DNA from: Anaerohalosphaeraceae bacterium
GTDB taxonomy: Bacteria; Planctomycetota; Phycisphaerae; Sedimentisphaerales; UBA12454
NCBI GenBank assembly: GCA_021108375.1
Contig: JAIORA010000044.1
Location: 1-62,646, forward strand
DNA length: 62,646 nt
Reading direction: 5' to 3'
The notes below the pieces were generated by a model. That model was not told the DNA's origin and ran no database searches. It worked only from the letters and a program-made list of their open reading frames with translations. The position numbers and the translations under genes were made by a program. Below are positions 1 to 8,284 of this stretch, one piece after another (within the stretch, counting starts at the first letter, position 1; every line of letters starts with the position of its first letter).

Positions 1-74
1 TAAGGGTGGTTGCTCATTTTTAGGAGTTGATATGTTTTCCTTCTCTTCTTATCTCCCTCACATGCGAGTATGAT

Positions 75-452
75 TTATTGAATTTCTATCAGACCTTCTT
101 CAAGATAACTTTCTTCTTCCAGACATTTAATCGAATATTCCATTTTACTGTAATCGTTTTTGTCATAGTTGAGTTCTATGATGTAATTATATTCTTGCCT
201 GTCGCTTTCGGTAGTAGCATACAAACCACCTGTCCCCTGTTTAAATTCTTTGACTAACAGCAAGGCAAAATCCCCGACACCGTTAAACTCCAATCCTCCT
301 TTTGTGCCGTTGAACCCATTGACAAAAACCCCTTTATGAAAAAATCCTTTGAGTTCCTGTCCCCATCCATCAGGATAGCCATCATACTGCTTATAAAGAG
401 CTAAAAGCAATTGTCCATCCTCGTAGATTCTTGTTGTGCTTCTCGTTCCCAT
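75..452 (-). CDS. Conserved hypothetical island protein, 125 aa
   Basis: Small soluble protein beginning MGTRSTTRIYEDG and rich in glycine and aromatic residues (LYKQYDGYPDGWG). I recall proteins with this N-terminal pattern as hypotheticals in phages and mobile elements, but no function is known to me. No signal peptide or membrane segment is visible. It lies 6 nt downstream of the stop of the 459-1040 gene on the same strand, so the two are probably co-transcribed. It is the last gene of the minus-strand series visible in the window. Confidence 0.7.
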   Translation of the reverse strand: MGTRSTTRIYEDGQLLLALYKQYDGYPDGWGQELKGFFHKGVFVNGFNGTKGGLEFNGVGDFALLLVKEFKQGTGGLYATTESDRQEYNYIIELNYDKNDYSKMEYSIKCLEEESYLEEGLIEIQ

Positions 453-458
453 TTTGAC

Positions 459-1040
459 TTATTCAACAGTCTTTAAACTATCCATAATTTTTTTAATTCG
501 TTCATCTGCTCGTCGTTGAATATTCTCTAATTCGCATTTACACTCTTTCATAATTTCAACATATTCTTTTTTGCCTACACTCAAGCAGGGCTGAGTACAG
601 ACCTCAAAAGCCAACTCGTCTGGAATTCTGTGTCCAGCCAAAAGATAGGCATGAGCAATTGACTGGCTCAAATTCATTCCGCCACCACATAAAACCAAAA
701 AGTACTCACCGGTATTTTGATTTTCCATTACGGTTAGACAGGTATTTTTTACAATCTTTACAATTTTGTCTTCCTCAGGCAAATAGCACAGAGGGTATCC
801 GTAATTCATCATCGGCTCGCAGTCATCCTCGCTGAAACCGCATTGTTCGCAATATCCACTGTAACGCATATTCGTTTCTCTGCTGCTGCCGTCTTTGTCC
901 TGAATTTTGTGTTGACAGCTATCTTCAGCCATTCTCCGACCATGATTCATCCACTTGTCAGGGCTCTCTTTGAATTCATCGTGCCAATCAATGAAATGTG
1001 CCATGTCCATTTTAATCGAAATCATCTCCATATTCTTCAT
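459..1040 (-). CDS. Hypothetical island protein with cysteine pairs, 193 aa
   Basis: Unrecognised soluble protein. It has a CEQCGFSEDDC segment around residues 64-74 that could bind a metal, further cysteines in the middle, and a charged helical C-terminus (residues 155-193) that may form a coiled coil. The start is uncertain: in-frame ATGs at residues 1, 4, 11 and 13 are all possible. The ORF as given overlaps the 3' end of the upstream gene by 29 nt, whereas the residue-11 start would begin just after that gene's stop. No function can be assigned. Confidence 0.6.
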   Translation of the reverse strand: MKNMEMISIKMDMAHFIDWHDEFKESPDKWMNHGRRMAEDSCQHKIQDKDGSSRETNMRYSGYCEQCGFSEDDCEPMMNYGYPLCYLPEEDKIVKIVKNTCLTVMENQNTGEYFLVLCGGGMNLSQSIAHAYLLAGHRIPDELAFEVCTQPCLSVGKKEYVEIMKECKCELENIQRRADERIKKIMDSLKTVE

Positions 1041-1296
1041 ACGGGAGGTCTTCCATATAAGTCCACTGAGTTTTTATCTTAGCATTTGAATTCATTTTCT
1101 TTAAGGCTTCGTAGATTTCCTTGTGAGCTTCTTCTTCGCTCATTCCTCCATAGAGAGTACCCTCGCCGTCAAAAGTTGCTTCACTTTTCCAAGAAAAAGC
1201 TTGTCCTTCCCAGCCAAATTGTTCTGAGCAGATTTTCTGGAGTTGCTCTTCGGTAATTCCGGTGGTTACAACAAACAATCTATAACATCTGCTCAT
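1012..1296 (-). CDS. Hypothetical island protein, 94 aa
   Basis: Short acidic protein of unknown function (MSRCYRLFVVTTG at the N-terminus, acidic at the C-terminus). No membrane segment or known motif. It is preceded by an AT-rich leader that resembles the leader of the 1720-1926 gene, so the two may share regulation. It heads a small minus-strand unit with the 459-1040 and 75-452 genes. Confidence 0.6.
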   Translation of the reverse strand: MSRCYRLFVVTTGITEEQLQKICSEQFGWEGQAFSWKSEATFDGEGTLYGGMSEEEAHKEIYEALKKMNSNAKIKTQWTYMEDLPYEEYGDDFD

Positions 1297-1350
1297 TTTG
1301 GTTTTAATCTAATATATTTAAGTGAGATTTTTTCTTCACAAGAAAGGGAA
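1297..1350 (-). promoter_or_regulatory. Leader element similar to that at 1927-1965
   Basis: Directly upstream of the 1012-1296 gene, the plus strand reads AGTGAGATTTTTTCTTCACA. A very similar string, AGTGAGTTTTTTTCACACAA, lies at the same place upstream of the 1720-1926 gene. Both are followed toward the gene by an AT-rich ATTAAA stretch. The shared position suggests a duplicated promoter or operator. No standard -35/-10 pair is convincing. Seen directly: the repeat. Inferred: regulatory role. Confidence 0.35.
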
Positions 1351-1388
1351 GAAAAAAATCGTAAAAAATAAATAATTTCGTTCGGAAT

Positions 1389-1688
1389 TCAATCTAAGGC
1401 TTCAAGTCCGACTAATTCCTTGCCTTCTGCCCCTGGATAACCTACAGCGACAAGCTTTTTGCCATCAAGGTCACCGATTCCCATCAAACGCTTATACTGA
1501 CCGTGTGTCAGAGCAACAAAGATTTCATTGTCATCCCACACTGCCTTGATTGAATAAGACGGATATTTGGATCCACCAAGCAATGTTTCTCTTGGCTTAG
1601 AGTACTTCGCTTCGATTACATCGCCTTTTTCAAGGATGTATCGCACTCCCTGCGTACCATCATTTTTTGGATAATTTTCTGTTTTCAT
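1389..1688 (-). CDS. Hypothetical island protein, 99 aa
   Basis: Small soluble protein of unknown function. A strong Shine-Dalgarno (AAAGGAGGA on the minus strand, about 8 nt before the ATG) supports the start. The sequence is beta-rich with no cysteine cluster, membrane segment or recognisable motif. It sits between the 1720-1926 gene upstream and the 1012-1296 gene downstream on the same strand. Confidence 0.65.
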   Translation of the reverse strand: MKTENYPKNDGTQGVRYILEKGDVIEAKYSKPRETLLGGSKYPSYSIKAVWDDNEIFVALTHGQYKRLMGIGDLDGKKLVAVGYPGAEGKELVGLEALD

Positions 1689-1719
1689 GTTTTTAGTTCC
1701 TCCTTTCAGTAGTCATAAA

Positions 1720-1926
1720 TCAAAATTTTAAATTTATTTTCTCAATTACCTGCCATTGAATTGAATCCAAATTATAAAGCCTCGACAACAAGACATCTAA
1801 CGCATCATTCTCGTCATCAGTATCTTCCTCTTCCATTGTCAGTTCTATTTGATTGACATCAATAGCATGAATATTTAAAGAGCCTTCCTCGGTCAGAACA
1901 GCCAATGTTTTTGTATAGCTTCCCAT
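1720..1926 (-). CDS. Hypothetical acidic island protein, 68 aa
   Basis: Short, acidic protein with an EEEDTDDENDALD segment in the middle. Unknown function and no known domain. Its leader carries the motif that is duplicated upstream of the 1012-1296 gene. The acidic character would fit a DNA mimic or a protein inhibitor, but nothing specific shows this. Confidence 0.5.
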   Translation of the reverse strand: MGSYTKTLAVLTEEGSLNIHAIDVNQIELTMEEEDTDDENDALDVLLSRLYNLDSIQWQVIEKINLKF

Positions 1927-1965
1927 TTTATCTTTAATCTTAGTGAGTTTTTTTCACACAAACCT
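1927..1965 (-). promoter_or_regulatory. Leader element similar to that at 1297-1350
   Basis: Second copy of the leader motif described at 1297-1350, immediately upstream of the 1720-1926 gene. The gap from here to 2100 otherwise holds no ORF that I can support. Confidence 0.35.
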
Positions 1966-2100
1966 GAAAAAAACGCGGAGTCCTTTTGATAGCTTTTGGT
2001 CGAACAAGTCCTGCCCCAAAGGTGAATTATAGCCCAGCGATAATACGCCACATTTTAGCACGAACGAAGTGAGTGCCTTTTTTTGACATAGCCCCAGCTA

Positions 2101-2130
2101 TAAAAAAAGAAAAAAGGGCTTTTAGCCCTT
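2101..2130 (-). terminator. Intrinsic terminator of the 2129-2740 gene
   Basis: A perfect hairpin, AAGGGCT / AGCCCTT with a 2-nt loop at 2114-2130, overlaps the stop codon of the upstream minus-strand gene. In the minus direction it is followed by a run of T residues (seen as A-rich plus strand, 2102-2113). Stem plus T-run is the classic rho-independent form. Confidence 0.8.
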
Positions 2131-2740
2131 AATTGTGAATAATTTCTCCAGCAATGTCAAAATGCCCGTTCTCCCATGCGTCGGTAGTAACTGGGTAAGC
2201 ATCAAAGAATCTTTCTTCTTCCTGTTGAGTACTTTCGGCAATTGAGCGAATTTGAAATATTCTCAAAACATCTTTTTCCGTCGCACACTGTTGCTCTACA
2301 ATTTTCTGTTTTAACTTGTTCAAGTCTTCCCAGAATTCAGCAAAACCTACATCATGGCTAAGTTCCTCAATATCCTCGAGGAAAGACATCATCTCAAGTT
2401 GAGAGACATAGTTTTCTGTTAGTTTGATTTTCTTGAAGTTAGCACCTGCAAAATCAGCCAGCTCCTTCTGCTTAACTGGATTTGCCTGACGGGTCTGCTT
2501 AATTTCCTTTTTAAAGAGAATTGAATTAGCCCCATTTACGAACCACTGAGCCTGAGACTTAAACAAATCAAACTCTCTACAAAGATTTTCTACCTGACTA
2601 TCAAAGCCCAACTCATCAGAAGCGTATTTAAATGCTAACGCCCAGCATCTCTTATAGGCATCGCCAAGTTCTTCTTCCATCATTGCTCTGGTTATCTTGA
2701 CAACAGAGCAGTCGTTTATTTCCTGTATTTGTTTTTCCAT
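2129..2740 (-). CDS. Hypothetical island protein, 203 aa
   Basis: Helical soluble protein of unknown function. I place the start at the ATG of MEKQIQEIND because it has an ideal Shine-Dalgarno (AAGGAGGA) a few nt upstream. A longer frame, 22 codons further, lacks this and would run into the structured region at 2815-2960. The protein has several segments likely to be helical and a central KQTRQANPVKQKELADFAG stretch that looks a little like a helix-turn-helix of the XRE type, though it is not clear enough to call. The gene ends in its own terminator. Confidence 0.65.
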   Translation of the reverse strand: MEKQIQEINDCSVVKITRAMMEEELGDAYKRCWALAFKYASDELGFDSQVENLCREFDLFKSQAQWFVNGANSILFKKEIKQTRQANPVKQKELADFAGANFKKIKLTENYVSQLEMMSFLEDIEELSHDVGFAEFWEDLNKLKQKIVEQQCATEKDVLRIFQIRSIAESTQQEEERFFDAYPVTTDAWENGHFDIAGEIIHN

Positions 2741-2814
2741 TTTCTTATTCCTCCTTACAAGTTTTGGCTCTCTTGGTTTGCGTAGGCAATTACCTTTTGA
2801 GTCCAAGGGACCTT

Positions 2815-2960
2815 GGGCTTTACTGTAAAAGAAAGTGTATCCCCGTGAGGATGAGTCCGAACTTTGCCAGACTAAGCGGGTTTCGGAGAAACAGAAAATT
2901 TAAATGGTTAACTGGAAGTGCCTTTTATGTTTTTTAGTGAAGGAGGCTGGTTGGTGACAA
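2815..2960. ncRNA. Candidate structured RNA, family not recognised
   Basis: Between two minus-strand genes lies a GC-richer block with dense pairing potential: CTGT 2823-2826 with ACAG 2891-2894, CCCG 2842-2845 with CGGG 2877-2880, GGA/TCC within 2849-2858, and GTTTC 2880-2884 with GAAAC 2888-2892. Some pairs exclude each other, as in a switching or pseudoknotted RNA. The plus strand has strings (GAGGATGAGTCCGAAC, then ACAGAAAA) that recall conserved regions I and V of RNase P RNA, but the whole is far too short to call. A palindrome CCAAGG/CCTTGG lies just left of it (around 2803-2816). Confidence 0.25.
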
Positions 2961-2992
2961 TTTCACTTGACATAAATGTGAATAAGGAAAAG

Positions 2993-5900
2993 TCAAAACA
3001 CCCTAAATATTCGAATCATGCGTTTTATTTTACATCCTAACACTAACAGACGAAGCCTTATATGTAAAAACAACTTTGTTCTGCAACTAAGCCCCAAACG
3101 CTTTGTTTTATACAACAACTCTAAGTGTTTCTTTTCGCGCTTATACTTCTTCTTCCAGTTTCCTTTGTTCCTAGGATCAACTTTTGATAAAAAATCAAAG
3201 CATCTTTCCAGTCGTTCCAGAGAGTTGCTTTTTTTTATTTTCTCAATATATTTTTCTACGCCAAGATTTTCACAATAATACTTGTATAATCTTTTTGCAG
3301 CAAGAAGATCGACATCAGCAATAATATCATCATGAAAACCCCATGTTTTTTCTTCCTGAACAAATTGTTTAGCTGAACCTTCAATGTTTTCATCTATCAA
3401 ATGCCTGAGTTTTTCGCCTACCTGTGACCTCACATGACAAAGCATCGCTACAAATGCTATTATCGAAAATTCATCTTTATTTTGTTTAAGCAATTTTTCC
3501 AATTTAGGAGCATAATCAACAAATTCATCACAAAACTCCTTGGCTTCTTCAGGATATTCATCCTTAAGCAATTGAGCCAAACAAAAAATATGCCAGAACC
3601 CATTGGTATTGCAAAATTTAGGTACGATTCTTTGTATGTCAAGATGCTCTTCCCAAAACTCTTGCCCGATGTATTTATTTGCTTCAAATATTCGCTGTAT
3701 ATTTGAAGCAATTTTAGAGGCTTTTTGCAATTGAAATGCTGCTGCTAAATCATCCGCATTTAACATATGCCAATATTCCAGAGCAATGTCGTTGTCTAAT
3801 TTAGAAAGAGCAGCAAAAAAAGAGATTACCGTGTCCAGCCAATCTGACTGGCTCATTTTGAACTCATATTTATCATATTCCTTATGTTCTAACAAATATA
3901 AGACATCGCGTTCATCAATACCTGCCTTATTGATGTAACAAAGATCTATTAAAAGCCGAAACGCTCCTGCGCCCTCTATTATTTTTATAGTTTTTTCAAG
4001 GCCATGCTGCTTCCAATATTTCAACACCTTTACTCTGGTTATGGCACTTAAATCTCCAAGAGATTCTACTATTCCAATTGTTTTTTTCGGTTCTATAACA
4101 AATTTTTGCGAAACTAATTGATTCCAATAACCGAGCATGACGCTTTTATGTATCTTGGATAAATTCTCAAGAATTGAAATCGTATTGGTGGGGTTGTAAA
4201 GATCATTTACTCTTCTATAAAGTCTATCATAGTCTATCGCTTTAATTATTCCCAAACAATGCTCATCGTTTAATTCACAAATGCCACCCAAACACTGACA
4301 TACCGCAGAAAAAGTATCTTTGGAATATAATTGACCGACAAGTTTTTCTTTGTCTATCAATTGCCAAAAATTCAATGCGATACTTTTATCTATTTTGGAT
4401 AGCCCTTCAAGCACCTTTGCTATTTCTTCGAAATCATAAGTGTTGTTTAATCCTTCAGAAATAAGCTTTTCGCAATTTATCATCTTGTCTATTTCAACCC
4501 TAAACTTTTTGTTCATTTTTCTAATTGCGCCAAGCATACTGCAAATACTATCAAAATTATTTTTGCCGTATAATTTACTAATGAACTCTTCTTTGTCTAT
4601 CTGTTGCCAGAATTTCTTTAAATTAAATAGACCAAAAAACTCAAATATCAAGAGATTCTCAATCGCAGCAAATTCTTCTCTCTCAAAGAATAGATTTCCG
4701 AGGGAATAAAAAAAGCTATATGGCTGAAAAATAAAACAATTTGCATTAGTCATAAGTATAAAGGAAAGTTCAAAATACTTCTCGCTATCTCTTTCTTTTT
4801 TTACAATTTCCAAAAGATGGCCAGATATTGCAGCACATTGCAACAAATAAAGCCTTTTTTTCATATCGGTTCTAAAAATTACAGATAAACTATTTGGTGC
4901 TTCTGATATTATATACAGACATAGAAATCTATCTATGTCCTTCATGAGCGAATCACGATAATTCCCTCCGTGTTCCCAATAAGCTGATGCCAATGATGAG
5001 TGGGGCAAACCGTAATAGACCTCCCCATCAATCTCATGCTTGATGATTTCGCCCATATCTATCAGCCTGTATATGTCTTCATCTGCAAAATCAAAATTTT
5101 CCACCAAAAAACTATGAGCAGTTAAAGACTCATTGATGTAAAGTGGAGATAAAGCTACAAGTATTTGTGGTTTACATTTCAACATTCGAATATCTTCTAA
5201 GTCACTTTTGACACCTTCCTTTATACAAAGTATAGGTTCTTCAAACCCTTTGTTTCCATTGAATCCCTTAAGAGCATAAGACAACAACCACAAATTACCC
5301 TTACTAATATCTTTAATAGAATTCTTTTGTTCCGTTGTCCAATCATTACTACTAGAATTCCGTTCTATGTAGTAATTAATGATTTCATCAATGTTGGAGC
5401 TATCTTTTTCTTTATAAGCGGTTAATGTCAATCTTGGTAATTTCTCCAAAGTATCGGATCGTTGCTGCAACATATTGCTTCTAAATGAAGGGCGAGCAGT
5501 TAACAGTATATGGCCGGTATCGTGTTCCCTTGTAAGATCATCAACAATGCACTGTATATTGTGTGTTGCAAGATGAACATCTTCGATAATAACGAGATCG
5601 AAAACACTATTTATTTCATCCTTAAACTCACGAAAATCGCTGATCGGCAAATCAAGCTTAAAGCTATAATGGTAAATTTGTGATTCGTTTTCCTTTGCGA
5701 GTAAATCGTAAGCCATATGTCTGACTAATACCGATTTCCCCGAACCTCCATTTCCTTCTATAATAGATATTTTATTGTTGAATACATGTTTACGCAGTCC
5801 CTCTAATACCTCCGAACGAGGGCAAACTTTTTCTTCCGCAAAATCAATTGCAATCGGGCCTGTTTTACGAAACCATTTTGCTTTAACATTCTTGTCTTCC

Positions 5901-6469
5901 CACTTTAATACATCTTTCATGTTTCGTAGATATTTGAGATTTGCTGGCCCAAATTCGCGAATTATCATCCCTGAACCTGAAAATGTTTTTGATTCCTTAA
6001 AGGAAACAATATTATAAGAGTAGCGTCGATTGTTATCTTGTTTACCGACGGATGCACAAGCTAGATGGCACTTAAAATCTTTAACAATCTTGCCTAAATG
6101 ATTTTTATGATAAAAAAACAACTGAATTGGTGGGTTGATTTTATTTTCGTCGCATATTTTTTTTAAATAATAGTTAATAACTTTGGTTAGCCTTGATATG
6201 TTTGTGGTTGTCTTACCTTTACAACCAAAGTTCTTGCAAATTATTCTGAACTCAACACCAAAATTTTTTAATGCTTCTTTCAAATATTTAGGAAGGTACT
6301 CTCTCTCATATAGCTGCAAACCAATACGTTCTTGTTTGTCCTCATCAAAAAATTCGGTTTGTTTTTTTATATACTCAGGAAAATGGACTTTCTGTAAGAA
6401 CTGCACAATTTTTTTATGCTCCTCCTTGGTTGGTTTTTTATATTTGTCACCATTAAAAAATTTGTCCAT
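2993..6469 (-). CDS. STAND-type NTPase with C-terminal helical repeats, 1158 aa
   Basis: Large single-gene protein. Residues 1-210 are an unrecognised N-terminal region. A P-loop NTPase core follows: Walker A GNGGSGKS (239-246), Walker B LVIIEDVH (292-299) and an LLTARP sensor-like strand (322-327), in the order typical of STAND/NACHT ATPases. From about 590 to 1050 there are degenerate helical units of roughly 35-40 residues with recurring patterns such as FWQLIDKEKL, probably a superhelical sensor. The C-terminus is very basic. STAND proteins in bacteria often act as abortive-infection sensors (AVAST and relatives); that role is inferred here from family and island context. No clear effector domain is recognised, so the N-terminal 210 residues are the effector candidate. 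Confidence 0.75.
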   Translation of the reverse strand: MDKFFNGDKYKKPTKEEHKKIVQFLQKVHFPEYIKKQTEFFDEDKQERIGLQLYEREYLPKYLKEALKNFGVEFRIICKNFGCKGKTTTNISRLTKVINYYLKKICDENKINPPIQLFFYHKNHLGKIVKDFKCHLACASVGKQDNNRRYSYNIVSFKESKTFSGSGMIIREFGPANLKYLRNMKDVLKWEDKNVKAKWFRKTGPIAIDFAEEKVCPRSEVLEGLRKHVFNNKISIIEGNGGSGKSVLVRHMAYDLLAKENESQIYHYSFKLDLPISDFREFKDEINSVFDLVIIEDVHLATHNIQCIVDDLTREHDTGHILLTARPSFRSNMLQQRSDTLEKLPRLTLTAYKEKDSSNIDEIINYYIERNSSSNDWTTEQKNSIKDISKGNLWLLSYALKGFNGNKGFEEPILCIKEGVKSDLEDIRMLKCKPQILVALSPLYINESLTAHSFLVENFDFADEDIYRLIDMGEIIKHEIDGEVYYGLPHSSLASAYWEHGGNYRDSLMKDIDRFLCLYIISEAPNSLSVIFRTDMKKRLYLLQCAAISGHLLEIVKKERDSEKYFELSFILMTNANCFIFQPYSFFYSLGNLFFEREEFAAIENLLIFEFFGLFNLKKFWQQIDKEEFISKLYGKNNFDSICSMLGAIRKMNKKFRVEIDKMINCEKLISEGLNNTYDFEEIAKVLEGLSKIDKSIALNFWQLIDKEKLVGQLYSKDTFSAVCQCLGGICELNDEHCLGIIKAIDYDRLYRRVNDLYNPTNTISILENLSKIHKSVMLGYWNQLVSQKFVIEPKKTIGIVESLGDLSAITRVKVLKYWKQHGLEKTIKIIEGAGAFRLLIDLCYINKAGIDERDVLYLLEHKEYDKYEFKMSQSDWLDTVISFFAALSKLDNDIALEYWHMLNADDLAAAFQLQKASKIASNIQRIFEANKYIGQEFWEEHLDIQRIVPKFCNTNGFWHIFCLAQLLKDEYPEEAKEFCDEFVDYAPKLEKLLKQNKDEFSIIAFVAMLCHVRSQVGEKLRHLIDENIEGSAKQFVQEEKTWGFHDDIIADVDLLAAKRLYKYYCENLGVEKYIEKIKKSNSLERLERCFDFLSKVDPRNKGNWKKKYKREKKHLELLYKTKRLGLSCRTKLFLHIRLRLLVLGCKIKRMIRIFRVF

Positions 6470-6620
6470 GTGTAGGCTCTTAATTAAACAGTAATTCTAC
6501 TTTCACATTCGAATAATTACTCAGATTATAACTAAAAAGCAATTTAGTTTCACTTTAATTTTATTACTCATAAGTCATAACAACCGAAAGATTTATAAAT
6601 CCTTCAGTTTTTCTGAATAT

Positions 6621-7028
6621 ATGACAAAAATAGATAATCACTACAATATATTTCGTATAGGGCATAAAGAAGCTAAAGATTTACAATGTGAAGTATACTA
6701 TGTCGCAGACGGCCCTGCAAATGGAAGAAACTTGGCACCGGGAAAAGATCCAAAATTTCAACATGACCAACCTATTAGGATTCCGAAGAGTCTCGATGGA
6801 TTAATAGGTTTAGCCCATGAACTTTTTAAAGCTCATCAAAATTATTTAAAAGACATAAATATTGTTGATACAGCAGAGTCACCGTATTTTGGATTTTCTT
6901 TCGAACCTCCATATCAAATTGCCATGTGGGACGACAGAGTTTGGTGTGCAGAGAAACTATCTAATAAAGAAAAAATAGATTTTTTGAAAGAAATGCAAAA
7001 GAATTATATATCGCCACCAAAAGCTTGA
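6621..7028 (+). CDS. Hypothetical island protein, 135 aa
   Basis: Soluble protein of unknown function, divergent from the STAND gene with 151 nt between them. No membrane segment and no recognised motif; it is rich in aromatic residues toward the C-terminus (PYFGFSFEPPYQIAMWDD). The divergent arrangement could mean shared regulation with the STAND protein. No Shine-Dalgarno is obvious before the ATG. Confidence 0.6.
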   Translation: MTKIDNHYNIFRIGHKEAKDLQCEVYYVADGPANGRNLAPGKDPKFQHDQPIRIPKSLDGLIGLAHELFKAHQNYLKDINIVDTAESPYFGFSFEPPYQIAMWDDRVWCAEKLSNKEKIDFLKEMQKNYISPPKA

Positions 7029-7064
7029 GACCAAATACATTATTTTGAAATTCAATGAATTCAC

Positions 7065-7223
7065 TTAATTTCCTGCTGTTCTGCTGATGTGAGCACTCTC
7101 TGTAACTCCTTTATTTCCACAGAGTTGCTTCATCGAAAATCCTACATCAAGATTACAGCACATACTCTCAAACGCCTTCTTTACATCGCCTTCTGATAGT
7201 TTAATGTCAAAGAAAATTATTAC
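7065..7223 (-). pseudogene. Short coding-like remnant without a start
   Basis: On the minus strand an open frame reads VIIFFDIKLSEGDVKKAFES and continues to a TAA at 7065, with an in-frame TAA just upstream and no good start codon. The composition looks protein-like, so it may be the tail of a lost gene. It could also be chance. The rest of the gap 7029-7244 holds nothing else that I recognise. Confidence 0.25.
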
Positions 7224-7244
7224 TTAATTTTGGAGATTATAAAA

Positions 7245-7397
7245 GTGAAAATTCCAACAAAACAAAAATTATTATCAACAGAGAACCCGCCTCCATCTAT
7301 TGACCCACCCAAGATAAGGAATGGCCAATCTAGCGATAACGAGCCTTCGATGACCTATCCCGAATTTATCAAACATCGATTTGAGAAAGTTGTGTAA
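7245..7397 (+). CDS. Possible small proline-rich protein, GTG start, 50 aa
   Basis: A GTG codon at 7245 with GGAG about 9 nt upstream opens a 50-codon frame ending at a TAA at 7395-7397, 3 nt before the ATG of the next ORF. The product begins MKIPTKQKLLSTENPPPSID, is proline-rich in its first half and has no membrane segment. Position, ribosome site and spacing suggest it is the first gene of the chaperone/ATPase operon. The frame is short, so this could be chance. Confidence 0.4.
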   Translation: MKIPTKQKLLSTENPPPSIDPPKIRNGQSSDNEPSMTYPEFIKHRFEKVV

Positions 7398-7400
7398 GCA

Positions 7401-7688
7401 ATGGAAACTTTTACCTTAAAAACCTTAACCCACAACAGCATCAATCTGCTGATTAAAGCCATTGTAGAGATAAAGAAAACAAAAGAATTAATTTTTGATA
7501 CAGGAGTTAACAAAATGCTGAAAAAATTATTTGAAGCCATCGAGGCCATATTTCGAGCGGCAATTTACTTGTTAATTTTGTTGATGGGTCTTTCGGTTGC
7601 AGCTCTCGGCAGTTACACCATTATCTTTCTGTCAATAAGATTAGGACAGTTTCTCTTTGAACTCTTATTCAGGGAGAAATGGTTGTGA
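7401..7688 (+). CDS. Small membrane protein, 95 aa (or 57 aa)
   Basis: One or two hydrophobic segments in the C-terminal half (AAIYLLILLMGLSVAALGSY and a following amphipathic stretch) indicate an inner-membrane protein. Two starts are possible. The ATG at 7401 follows the 7245-7397 frame by 3 nt and would use coupling. The in-frame ATG at 7515 (MLKKLFEAIE) has a clear AGGAG 8 nt upstream and gives 57 aa. The frame overlaps the start of the next gene by 10 nt. Probably a membrane partner in the operon; no family recognised. Confidence 0.55.
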   Translation: METFTLKTLTHNSINLLIKAIVEIKKTKELIFDTGVNKMLKKLFEAIEAIFRAAIYLLILLMGLSVAALGSYTIIFLSIRLGQFLFELLFREKWL

Positions 7689-8284
7689 TTAATCTATTAA
7701 AATGGATTTTCAATAGGTCTCCTAAAAATGCAGCTAACCCACAGATGCCGCAAAATATTCCTCCTGAAATGCCAGACCCAAATATCATCCCATTAGAAAG
7801 TTATGCAGAAACAGACTCAATAATTGGGACTTCACTAAAAGTAGGATTAGTCGAAAAAGCATTTAAGAGTAACGGTCAATTAGTCAGAACCCACGATAAT
7901 CTTAAAATGATAATTGGGTGTAAGCATTTAATCCATCAATTGCAAGCTGAGGATCAAAAAGAAAAGCACACGTTGGGAATTGCGGGAATATGTGTTTACT
8001 GCGAACAGGAATTGCAACAACTTTTAAAGAAAGGTCAAATTAGCCAGTTTGATGCAGAAAGATTGTCCTACGTGTGCTCCGATTGTGCACGAGTAACCGA
8101 CTCAGGAGAATTGTGCTGCCCTAGACATTATAAAGCTATTTCCAATTCTGACGGCACAGAAACTTACCTGAGCTCGGAAGACATAAAAGAACAAAAACGA
8201 CAAGACACTATACAAATAGCCAATAATACTTTCGCAATCTTATTCGGTTCAAACAATCAATCTAAGGAACAAAGCGATGAATAA
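7679..8284 (+). CDS. Cysteine-rich putative zinc-binding protein, 201 aa
   Basis: Unrecognised protein with a proline-rich N-terminus and two cysteine-rich sites: a C-x-H then CVYC in residues 80-110, and CSDC followed by CCPRHY in residues 130-155. Together these could form a cross-brace or tandem zinc ribbon. A GTG at 7685 is an alternative start with better spacing to the AGGGAG motif. The stop overlaps the ATG of the ATPase gene (ATGA), which indicates coupled translation. Likely an adaptor of the ATPase, by context only. Confidence 0.6.
   Translation: MVVINLLKWIFNRSPKNAANPQMPQNIPPEMPDPNIIPLESYAETDSIIGTSLKVGLVEKAFKSNGQLVRTHDNLKMIIGCKHLIHQLQAEDQKEKHTLGIAGICVYCEQELQQLLKKGQISQFDAERLSYVCSDCARVTDSGELCCPRHYKAISNSDGTETYLSSEDIKEQKRQDTIQIANNTFAILFGSNNQSKEQSDE

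Noticed and set aside
1..300. Left attachment site of the island
   Set aside because: No copy of the tRNA-Asp 3' end was found anywhere left of 16,480, so the left end is taken to be outside the window.
2815..2900. Hammerhead ribozyme-like string (GGATGAGTCCGAAC)
   Set aside because: The core CTGATGA and GAAA with the right helix order and a cleavage triplet could not be placed on either strand.
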